Assembly (NCBI GenBank): GCA_905235885.1
Contig: CAJONM010000093.1
Span: 1 to 13,260, forward strand
DNA: 13,260 nucleotides
Reading direction: 5' to 3'
Source: an uncultured Clostridia bacterium
GTDB lineage: Bacteria > Bacillota > Clostridia > UBA1381
The first letter of the stretch is position 1, and every line of letters starts with the position of its first letter. Below the pieces are notes generated by a model that was not told where the DNA came from, made no database searches, and saw nothing but the letters and a program-made list of their open reading frames with translations. Position numbers and translations under genes: made by a program. Of the stretch, positions 6,270 to 13,260 are shown piece after piece.

Positions 6270-7889
6270 ATGAGTACAAAATACATATTCGTGACCGGCG
6301 GAGTCGTTTCGGGACTCGGTAAGGGAATAACGGCGGCATCGCTTGGCAGACTGCTCAAGGCGCGCGGCTATAAGGTCACCATGCAGAAATTCGATCCGTA
6401 TATAAATGTAGACCCCGGCACGCTCAGCCCGTATCAGCACGGCGAGGTGTTCGTCACCGACGACGGCGCGGAGACGGATCTGGATCTGGGACATTACGAA
6501 CGGTTTATAGACGAAAATCTGAGCATAAACTCAAATGTCACCACCGGCAAGATATATTGGGCGGTGCTCAATAAAGAGCGGCGCGGCGATTATGAGGGCA
6601 AGACGGTTCAGGTCATACCGCATATAACCAACGAGATAAAGGATAGGGTATACCGTGTTGCGCGGCATCAGGAAACGGATGTCGTAATAACCGAGATCGG
6701 CGGCACCGTTGGCGATATAGAGTCAACGCCGTTTCTTGAGGCGATAAGGCAGGTCGCAACGGAGGTCGGAAAGGAAAACTGCATTTATATCCATCTTACT
6801 CTCGTTCCGTACCTTTCCAGCTCCGGCGAGCAGAAAACGAAGCCGACGCAGCACAGCGTAAAAGAGCTTTTGAGCCTCGGCATACAGCCGGATGTTATCG
6901 TTTTAAGGACGGAGCATCCGCTTGAGGAAGGAACGAAGGAAAAGATCGCGCTGTTTTGCAATGTTTCGACCGACAGCGTTATCGAAAATCTCGATCTTGA
7001 AACGCTTTACGAGGTACCGCTCGCGCTTGAGGAGGAGGGGCTTGCAAAGGTCGTATGCCGCAAGCTCGGACTTGAGAACAAAGAGCCGAACTTAAACGCG
7101 TGGAGAGCGATGGTCGGTACGGCAAAGGAGCTACTAAGCGATGATAAGAGCGTTACCATATCGCTCGTGGGCAAATATGTATCGCTCCATGACGCGTACA
7201 TCTCGATCGTTGAGGCGTTAAAGCACGGCGGCATACATAATCATACGAATGTAAATATAAACTGGGTCAACTCCGAGGAGCTCACAAAGGAAAATGCCGA
7301 CGAGCTGCTTTCGGGCAGCGACGGTATCCTTGTGCCGGGCGGATTTGGCGACAGAGGCATAGAGGGCAAGATAATCGCGGCGCGGTACGCGCGAGAGAGG
7401 AATATACCGTATTTCGGCATATGTCTGGGTATGCAGATAGCCGTTATAGAATACGCCAGAAATGTACTCGGCTACACCGACGCGCATTCAAGCGAGCTTG
7501 ACCCCGAAACGAAGCATCCGGTCATAGACCTTATGCCGGAGCAGAAGGATGTCGAAAACTTAGGCGGAACGATGCGTCTGGGAATATACCCGTGCAAGAT
7601 CGCAAGCGGCTCGCTTGCCGAGCGCGTATACGGAAGCGGTCTCATATATGAGAGACATCGCCACCGCTATGAATACAATAATTTCTACAGGAACGAGCTT
7701 ACAGACGCAGGGCTTTTGGCAAGCGGCGTTTCGCCGAACGAAAAGCTTGTCGAAATGGTTGAGATACCGTCGCATCGCTATTTCATAGGCGTGCAGTTCC
7801 ATCCGGAATTCAAATCGCGCCCCAACCATGCGCATCCGCTGTTCTCGTCATTTATAAAAGCGGCAATGGATAAGCAAACCGAAGCTTGA
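6270..7889 (+). CDS. pyrG: CTP synthase (glutamine-hydrolysing)
   Basis: A 539-residue, full-length CTP synthase that aminates UTP to CTP using ATP and ammonia from glutamine. The N-terminal amidoligase domain (1-265) starts with KYIFVTGGVVSGLGKGI and contains QKFDPYINVDPGT, EIGGTVGDIES and LSSSGEQKTKPTQHSV, the ATP/UTP and inhibitory CTP contacts. The class I glutamine amidotransferase domain (about 295-535) has the nucleophile elbow FGICLGMQ with Cys385 and the catalytic GVQFHPEFKSRP with His511 and Glu513. All expected catalytic residues are present. AAGGAG lies six bases before the ATG. The gene sits 13 bp after the aminotransferase and 14 bp before the exporter, so it has no room for the independent leader that governs pyrG in Bacillus subtilis. 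CTP-dependent attenuation of that type is therefore not expected here. Confidence 0.97.
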   Translation: MSTKYIFVTGGVVSGLGKGITAASLGRLLKARGYKVTMQKFDPYINVDPGTLSPYQHGEVFVTDDGAETDLDLGHYERFIDENLSINSNVTTGKIYWAVLNKERRGDYEGKTVQVIPHITNEIKDRVYRVARHQETDVVITEIGGTVGDIESTPFLEAIRQVATEVGKENCIYIHLTLVPYLSSSGEQKTKPTQHSVKELLSLGIQPDVIVLRTEHPLEEGTKEKIALFCNVSTDSVIENLDLETLYEVPLALEEEGLAKVVCRKLGLENKEPNLNAWRAMVGTAKELLSDDKSVTISLVGKYVSLHDAYISIVEALKHGGIHNHTNVNINWVNSEELTKENADELLSGSDGILVPGGFGDRGIEGKIIAARYARERNIPYFGICLGMQIAVIEYARNVLGYTDAHSSELDPETKHPVIDLMPEQKDVENLGGTMRLGIYPCKIASGSLAERVYGSGLIYERHRHRYEYNNFYRNELTDAGLLASGVSPNEKLVEMVEIPSHRYFIGVQFHPEFKSRPNHAHPLFSSFIKAAMDKQTEA

Positions 7890-7903
7890 AAGGATAGATC
7901 ACG

Positions 7904-9646
7904 GTGAAGCGATATATACAGTACATAAAACCGTATAAGCTGTATTTCATACTCGGTCCGCTCCTTATGCTGACCGAAGTCGGAGGCGAGATCGTTCTGC
8001 CCAAGCTCATGGCAGGCATGATCGATCAAGGCGTATTGGGCGAGCTGGGCAGCGCGTTCATTGTGCGCCGCGCCCTTTTGATGCTCATGTGCATCGCGAT
8101 ACAGGTAACGGGCGGAGTGCTGGGTCATTATTTCTCCGTGAATGCCGCCGTCAATTTCAGCAGCGACATAAGGAAGGCTGTATTTGACAAGATACAAACA
8201 TTTTCATTCGGAAATATCGACAGGTTCTCTACCGGCTCGTTGGTGACGCGGCTTACAAACGATGTAACGCAGGTCATGAACATAACGAGGATGGCTCTTA
8301 TCATGGCTGTCCGCGCACCGGGGATGCTTGTGGGCGGAATAATCATGGCATGCCTTATAAATCCGCGGCTTGCCTCGATAATGCTCGTGATGCTGCCGCT
8401 CTTGGCGGTGATAATATACCTTATAATGAGAACGGCATTTCCGAGATTTGACAATATGCAGCGCCGACTCGACGATCTTAACGCCGCAACGCAGGAGAAT
8501 ATCACCAATGTCCGCGTTATAAAATCGTTCGTCCGCCGCGCGTTTCAAGAACAAAAATTTGAAAGAGCCAGCCAAGAGCTTCGTGACGCGTCGTTCGGCG
8601 CGCTGCGCGTGGTGGTATGCGTTATGCCGGTGATGACGATGATAATGAATATCGCCGTCATATGGGTGCTGTGGCGCGGCGGCCATATCATAGCGGCAGG
8701 CAATATGCAGGTCGGCTCGCTGAGCGCGATCGTGCAGTATACAACGCAGATATTAAGCTCGCTTATGATGGTGTCGATGATGATAATAGGCTCAACAAGA
8801 GCCGTTACATCGCTCAGGCGCATTTCCGAGGTGCTTGCAACAGAGCCGGATCTAAAGGACAGCGACGCGGCGCATCCGGAAAAACTCGTTACCGACGGCA
8901 AAGTGGAATTTAAGAATGTGTCGTTTAAATATTACCCCGAACGCAAGGAGAATGTGCTTGACCGCATATCGTTCGTTGCCGAGGCAGGACAGACGCTCGG
9001 CATAATAGGTGTTACCGGATCGGGGAAGTCGTCGCTCGTGCAGCTCATACCGCGCCTTTATGACGCGACGGAGGGTGAGGTCCTCGTAGACGGCGTAAAT
9101 GTAAAGGATTACAGTATATCAAATCTGCGCGAGGGCGTGGGTATGGTATTGCAAAAAAATGTCCTGTTCTCAGGCTCGATACGCGACAATCTCCGATGGG
9201 GCGATGAGGACGCGACTGACGAGGAGATACGCGCCGCCGCGGATATGGCGCAGGCGGACGGGTTCGTAAGCTCCTTTACCGACGGCTACGATATGGAGCT
9301 GGGACAGGGCGGAGTAAATGTATCCGGCGGACAAAAGCAGAGGCTTTGTATCGCAAGGGCATTGCTAAAGCGTCCGAAAATACTTATCCTTGACGACTCC
9401 ACAAGCGCGGTAGATACCGCGACGGAAACGAAAATACGGAATATGCTCGTTACCGCTCTTTGCGACTCGACAAAGATCATAATAGCCCAGCGCATAAGCT
9501 CGGTCATAGAGGCGGATAAGATAATAGTTCTCCATGACGGACGGGTAGTCGGCGAAGGCACGCATGAGCAGCTTTTGAAAACTAACGGTGAATATCGCGA
9601 CATATACTATTCTCAGAATGACAGAGAAGAAAAGGAGGTGTCGTGA
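7904..9646 (+). CDS. ABC exporter subunit with degenerate ATP site
   Basis: A 580-residue half-transporter, with a six-helix membrane domain (about 12-305) fused to an ATPase domain (about 333-570). Walker A is GVTGSGKSS (Lys375) and the signature is VSGGQ (473-477). Walker B ends in Asp497-Asp498, so the catalytic glutamate is replaced by aspartate. The switch histidine is replaced by Gln529 (IIAQRISS). This is the known pattern of the degenerate partner in heterodimeric exporters such as TM287 of TM287/288, where the site binds but barely hydrolyses ATP. The partner is encoded next, with stop and start codons overlapping. Substrate is unknown; drugs, lipids or peptides are exported by relatives. 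The start is GTG, preceded by AAAGGAT; no ATG fits the conserved N-terminus. It follows pyrG by 14 bp. Confidence 0.93.
   Translation: MKRYIQYIKPYKLYFILGPLLMLTEVGGEIVLPKLMAGMIDQGVLGELGSAFIVRRALLMLMCIAIQVTGGVLGHYFSVNAAVNFSSDIRKAVFDKIQTFSFGNIDRFSTGSLVTRLTNDVTQVMNITRMALIMAVRAPGMLVGGIIMACLINPRLASIMLVMLPLLAVIIYLIMRTAFPRFDNMQRRLDDLNAATQENITNVRVIKSFVRRAFQEQKFERASQELRDASFGALRVVVCVMPVMTMIMNIAVIWVLWRGGHIIAAGNMQVGSLSAIVQYTTQILSSLMMVSMMIIGSTRAVTSLRRISEVLATEPDLKDSDAAHPEKLVTDGKVEFKNVSFKYYPERKENVLDRISFVAEAGQTLGIIGVTGSGKSSLVQLIPRLYDATEGEVLVDGVNVKDYSISNLREGVGMVLQKNVLFSGSIRDNLRWGDEDATDEEIRAAADMAQADGFVSSFTDGYDMELGQGGVNVSGGQKQRLCIARALLKRPKILILDDSTSAVDTATETKIRNMLVTALCDSTKIIIAQRISSVIEADKIIVLHDGRVVGEGTHEQLLKTNGEYRDIYYSQNDREEKEVS
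9634..9638 (+). promoter_or_regulatory. Ribosome binding site deciding the second exporter start
   Basis: GGAGG, within AAAGGAGGTG, lies inside the end of the upstream subunit gene. The ATG at 9646 is seven bases downstream, an ideal distance, while the in-frame GTG at 9643 is only four bases away. ATG 9646 is therefore preferred; its A is the last base of the upstream TGA stop. Confidence 0.8.
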
Positions 9647-11502
9647 TGCCTCCGCAGATACAACCGAACAGGCAGCGTATGTTGCCGCGTGACGCGCGGT
9701 ACGCGCAGAAGGCGAAGCCGAAAAATTTCGCTGCCGCCATAAAACGGATAATTTCATATATAGATAAGGATAAACCGAAGGTATTTATAGCGATATTGTG
9801 CGTGCTTATAAGCACCGGCGCGAATGTTGCCGGAACATATATGCTCCGCCCGATAATAAATAACCTCGGCGATACCGCCATAAGCGGTGCGGAAAAGCTT
9901 ACCGCGCTCGGCGCTGGCTTGGGCATTATGGCGCTTATATACCTTAGCGGCGTGCTGGCAAGCTTTGTCCAGACACAGATGATAATAAGGGTATCGCAGA
10001 ATACGCTCAAGCGTATACGCGACGATCTGTTCGTCAAGCTCCAGTCGCTTGGTGTGCGCTATTACGATACAAACAGCACCGGCGATATTATGAGCCGGTT
10101 CACCAATGATATAGACAATATAGGACAGCTTTTTGACTCGACGATCCTTCAGATGTTCTCGGGCGTACTGACTCTCGTTTCAAGCCTTGTGCTTATGATA
10201 ATCACAAATTTGCCGCTTACGGCAGTTGTGCTTATCATGACGCCGCTTATGGTAAAGGTCGGCACGACGATAGCCAAGCATACGCGTAAATATTTCAGCG
10301 CGCAGCAAAGTGCGTTGGGCGAGGTGAACGGATATATCGAGGAAACGATAACGGGGCAGAAGGTCGTCAAGGTGTTCAATCACGAACGCCGCGCCAAGGA
10401 GGATTTTGACAAGCTCAACGAGAAGCTCAGGAGCCTTCAGAGCAAGGCGAATTTCTTAGGCAGCCTCATGGGCCCGTGCATGAACGCATCATCGCAGGTA
10501 ACATATACAGTCGTTGCGTTTACAGGCGCTGTTCTCGCGTTCCTGACGCGTGTGGGAAGGATCGGCACGCTAAGCTTTGCGGCGCTTGATATAGGCGGAC
10601 TTACGGTGTTCGTCCAGTACACAAAGCAGTTCGGCAGACCGATAAACGAGATCTCAAACCAGATGACGGTCATAATGTCCGCGCTTGCCGGCGCGGAGCG
10701 CGTGTTTGCAATAATGGATCAGGAGCCGGAGACGGCGCATGACCTGAACAAGAGCAAGCTTGAAAATGTCAGGGGCGAGGTTGTGCTTAATAATGTCACA
10801 TTCGGCTATAACAAGGACAAAACGATACTGAAAAACATATCTCTGTATGCCAAGGCAGGACAGAAAATAGCGTTTGTCGGCTCGACCGGAGCGGGCAAAA
10901 CGACAATAATCAACCTGCTGACGAGATTTTACGATATAGATCAGGGCAGCATAACCATAGACGGCATTGACATACGCGAGCTTGAGCGCGACAGCCTGAG
11001 AAGCAATATCGCAATGGTGCTTCAGGACACGCATCTGTTTACGGGCACCGTTATGGAAAACATACGCTACGGCAGGCTTGACGCAACAGATGACGAGGTA
11101 CGGGCCGCCGCCATCACATCATGCGCGCATATGTTTATAAAAAATCTGCCTGAGGGGTATGACACAATGCTCACCGGCGACGGCTCCAACCTGTCGCAGG
11201 GACAGCGGCAGCTGCTCAATATCGCCAGAGCCGCGCTTTCCAAGGCTCCGATACTTATTCTTGACGAGGCTACATCGTCGGTAGATACGCGAACGGAGCA
11301 AAGCATAAACAAGGGCATGGACGCGCTCATGGAAAACCGTACAACCTTTGTCATAGCCCATCGGCTGTCGACGATAAAAAATGCCGACGCTATCATGGTG
11401 CTTGAGAACGGCGAGATAATCGAGCGAGGCACGCATGAGGAGCTGCTCGGATTAAAGGGCAGATACTATGATCTGTATACGGGCAAACAGGAACTTGATT
11501 AA
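9646..11502 (+). CDS. ABC exporter subunit with catalytic ATP site
   Basis: A 618-residue half-transporter with an extra basic, proline-containing N-terminal tail of about 25 residues before the membrane domain (about 40-350). The ATPase domain (about 375-610) has Walker A FVGSTGAGKTT (Lys418), the signature LSQGQ (516-520), Walker B LILDEATSSVD with the catalytic Glu541, and the switch His572 in VIAHRLST. It thus carries intact Walker B and H-loop residues, while the variant LSQGQ signature completes the degenerate site formed with the first subunit's Walker motifs. This is the same division of labour as in TM288 and other heterodimeric multidrug-type exporters. Start and stop codons of the two genes overlap, ensuring equal synthesis. 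No specificity can be read from the sequence. An alternative GTG start at 9643 would add one residue. Confidence 0.94.
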   Translation: MPPQIQPNRQRMLPRDARYAQKAKPKNFAAAIKRIISYIDKDKPKVFIAILCVLISTGANVAGTYMLRPIINNLGDTAISGAEKLTALGAGLGIMALIYLSGVLASFVQTQMIIRVSQNTLKRIRDDLFVKLQSLGVRYYDTNSTGDIMSRFTNDIDNIGQLFDSTILQMFSGVLTLVSSLVLMIITNLPLTAVVLIMTPLMVKVGTTIAKHTRKYFSAQQSALGEVNGYIEETITGQKVVKVFNHERRAKEDFDKLNEKLRSLQSKANFLGSLMGPCMNASSQVTYTVVAFTGAVLAFLTRVGRIGTLSFAALDIGGLTVFVQYTKQFGRPINEISNQMTVIMSALAGAERVFAIMDQEPETAHDLNKSKLENVRGEVVLNNVTFGYNKDKTILKNISLYAKAGQKIAFVGSTGAGKTTIINLLTRFYDIDQGSITIDGIDIRELERDSLRSNIAMVLQDTHLFTGTVMENIRYGRLDATDDEVRAAAITSCAHMFIKNLPEGYDTMLTGDGSNLSQGQRQLLNIARAALSKAPILILDEATSSVDTRTEQSINKGMDALMENRTTFVIAHRLSTIKNADAIMVLENGEIIERGTHEELLGLKGRYYDLYTGKQELD

Positions 11503-11542
11503 TAAAAAGACAAAAATAAATAACAAAGGATGTGGGAAATAA

Positions 11543-13260
11543 ATGAAGGTATACCAAATGATATACACATCTGCTCGGCATTCGCTTGCCGATCCGGAGC
11601 TGGGGCTTATAAACAGTCCGGGACAGCGTGTATATTCATGCTCACAGGGACTCACAAAAGAGAATGTCGCCGAGCTTATCCGTTTTTCGGGCTACAGGCT
11701 GCCAAAGGACGATGCAACGGAGCATTCGACCGAATTCGGCGATCCGTCCGTTGCCGTGATGTATCCGAAAACATTCCGTACTCTTCGTCTCGGAGACGGA
11801 CGCTTTGCGGCGATACAGTCGGTATATTCGGGTGTTGACATAAACGGAGAGGAGGGTAACTTCTTCGCGCACGCGCTTGTCTTTGACGAGTATACGGACG
11901 ACTTTTTCCCGGAGCTGTATTTCGGCTCGAAGCTGTTTCGGACATATCTTACCGATCAGGAGCAGGATACGGAGCTGGTGCGGTATCTGCCGGTCATAAA
12001 CGATCCGCCGGAGCCGGACGGGCTTGACGATGAAATGAAAACATTTATAATGCTCCATAAGCGCGAGCTTACATATCTTATAAATCATGCGGTGACGGTG
12101 CTGACCTCGGAAAATTTGAGAAACATATGTATCTCCACCGATGACGAATACCTGACGGAGCGATATCTTCTGGCGCTGAAGTGGCTGCTGCCGCGCGATG
12201 TGTCGCGTAATACCGGAATTTCCACATACAATGTATACCTGCCGTCGGACAAGCAGGACAGGATAGTTTTCCATGGCGTAATACATGGGAAGAACAACAT
12301 AACGCGCGAGGCGATAGAGAGCCGCGAAAGCTGCATATATCTTGATTTCTCGTCGATCGACTTTTCGGCTGTCGCCGAATCGGGTCTGTTTAAGATGAGC
12401 GTTGACGAGCTTCGCGAGGAATATAACAGATATAAGCTGCGGTCGGTGAGCGCATATCTTGACTGGTTCTCGCTGACGCAGAACATAACATATACCGGCA
12501 TAGGCGGTAAGCTTCTCAAATTCAAGCATTCCGCAGGAGATGCGGCATTTGCCGCAAGGGCGACGGAGCTGTTTGCGATGATAGACGATGAGTCTATGTC
12601 CGATGTCAAATTCGAGATCGCAAAGGTAATGTACGACAATATTTCGCTCTTTGATGACGAGGTCGAGAAGCTGACATCGGTATATGTTGCCGACTGCATC
12701 GAAAAGCTGTGCATGGGCGAGGAATACGATATCGAGTCGGTATTTACCGCCGATAACGCGTCTCAGATGCAGATACGCACAATGGTCGAGGCGCTTGATG
12801 TCTATATGGACACCATATCCGCAAGCCTCGACACCATGGGCGAAAAGAACAAATTCCTTCTTTTCAATTTCATAGTTCATTTAAAGCACGCCGCCAAATT
12901 TCAATCATGGGCGGATATGATGCAGGGAAAGCGCAAGCATATATCGGTTTTGGTCGAGCTTGCGGTGCCTGCCGTCGTTACCGGCTTCGGACAGAATATG
13001 ATCGTTCTTCCGCCGGATTGGGAAAAGCGCGAGCTTGACGAGCTTGTGGCATATATGGAGGCATCGACGGAGGACAAGCAGCTTTCGATGAGCTGCGTTA
13101 AGTATATCATTGAACACACCGATGTCGATTGGGACAGATACGGCGTCACGATAGCGCGACGCAGAAAAATGCCGGACGAGACGGCAAACGATAACAGGAA
13201 GATACGGAGCTGGCTCACGCGCGTGGGATATGAGCCGTATCAGAGAAACTCCTATGAGCT
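11543..13260 (+). CDS. GAP1-N1-like GTPase-associated conflict-system protein, partial
   Basis: This gene is open to the window end, giving 572 residues with no stop. No signal peptide or membrane segment is seen, so it is probably cytosolic. The first 120 residues show the pattern I associate with the GAP1-N1 domain (GTPase-associated protein 1): an opening QMIYTSARHSL, then YSCSQGLTKENVAEL (31-45), then LGDGRFAAIQSVYSGVD and GNFFAHALVF (105-114). A middle region with LPRDVSRNTGISTYNVYLP followed by IVFHGVIHG fits the GAP1 middle domain. The remainder is helical and acidic and I do not recognise it. GAP1 proteins were described by comparative genomics as adaptors in GTPase-centred bacterial conflict systems; function here is inferred. 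The start has a modest AAAGGA/GTGGGA ribosome site. It lies 40 bp after the exporter with no visible terminator, and codon use matches neighbours. Confidence 0.72.
   Translation, partial: MKVYQMIYTSARHSLADPELGLINSPGQRVYSCSQGLTKENVAELIRFSGYRLPKDDATEHSTEFGDPSVAVMYPKTFRTLRLGDGRFAAIQSVYSGVDINGEEGNFFAHALVFDEYTDDFFPELYFGSKLFRTYLTDQEQDTELVRYLPVINDPPEPDGLDDEMKTFIMLHKRELTYLINHAVTVLTSENLRNICISTDDEYLTERYLLALKWLLPRDVSRNTGISTYNVYLPSDKQDRIVFHGVIHGKNNITREAIESRESCIYLDFSSIDFSAVAESGLFKMSVDELREEYNRYKLRSVSAYLDWFSLTQNITYTGIGGKLLKFKHSAGDAAFAARATELFAMIDDESMSDVKFEIAKVMYDNISLFDDEVEKLTSVYVADCIEKLCMGEEYDIESVFTADNASQMQIRTMVEALDVYMDTISASLDTMGEKNKFLLFNFIVHLKHAAKFQSWADMMQGKRKHISVLVELAVPAVVTGFGQNMIVLPPDWEKRELDELVAYMEASTEDKQLSMSCVKYIIEHTDVDWDRYGVTIARRRKMPDETANDNRKIRSWLTRVGYEPYQRNSYE

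Noticed and set aside
8204..8686. Minus-strand open frame of 160 codons inside the first exporter gene
   Set aside because: Its composition is dominated by His, Arg and Tyr, it has no ribosome site, and it lies antisense to a conserved membrane domain.
12085..12714. Minus-strand Ser-rich open frame of 209 codons
   Set aside because: It is antisense to the right-edge gene and overlaps another antisense frame. The Ser-rich composition follows from TCG/GAC-rich codons on the plus strand.
11642..12880. Long minus-strand open frame of 412 codons opposite the right-edge gene
   Set aside because: It is fully antisense to the GAP1-like frame, which has a ribosome site, consistent codon use and recognisable motifs. 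The antisense protein is rich in Arg, His, Tyr and Cys with no recognisable domain, as expected from a codon-biased shadow.

Overview
The window looks like chromosome from an uncultured, probably gut-associated, low-to-mid GC Firmicute of the class Clostridia. This is inferred from strong AGGAGG-type ribosome sites, AT-rich intergenic DNA, heavy use of ATA for isoleucine, an AlaR/AlaT-like (YugG/YugH-like) regulator-aminotransferase pair, and protein families typical of Clostridia. No rRNA, tRNA, CRISPR array, integrase or insertion sequence was seen. The genes are tightly packed with similar codon use, so this is mostly ordinary core genome with one exception at the right edge.

Left block (1-2269, minus strand). 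Reading right to left, an OGG1-type 8-oxoguanine DNA glycosylase is followed 31 bp later by a class II fructose-bisphosphate aldolase, and 43 bp after that by a secreted protein that runs off the left edge. The glycosylase has a near-consensus promoter placed so that transcription would start at or next to its ATG, which suggests a leaderless mRNA.

Middle block (2471-4430, plus strand). Divergent from the left block, an HTH-WYL regulator is followed after 14 bp by a CysE/EpsC-type serine acetyltransferase. The unit ends in two tandem hairpins, the second a good intrinsic terminator candidate.

Right block (4602-13260, plus strand). An Lrp/AsnC regulator and a class I aminotransferase overlap by 4 bp. 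CTP synthase (pyrG) follows, then the two subunits of a heterodimeric ABC exporter with one catalytically degenerate ATP site. After 40 bp with no visible terminator comes a large protein, open at the window edge, whose N-terminus resembles the GAP1-N1 module of GTPase-associated bacterial conflict systems. The Lrp promoter region carries three copies of a 12-bp motif and an inverted repeat that are good operator candidates.

The best lead for an undescribed system is the right-edge gene (11543 onwards). If the recognition is correct, GTPases and effector genes should lie just beyond the window, and the gene may be co-transcribed with housekeeping nucleotide and amino-acid genes.
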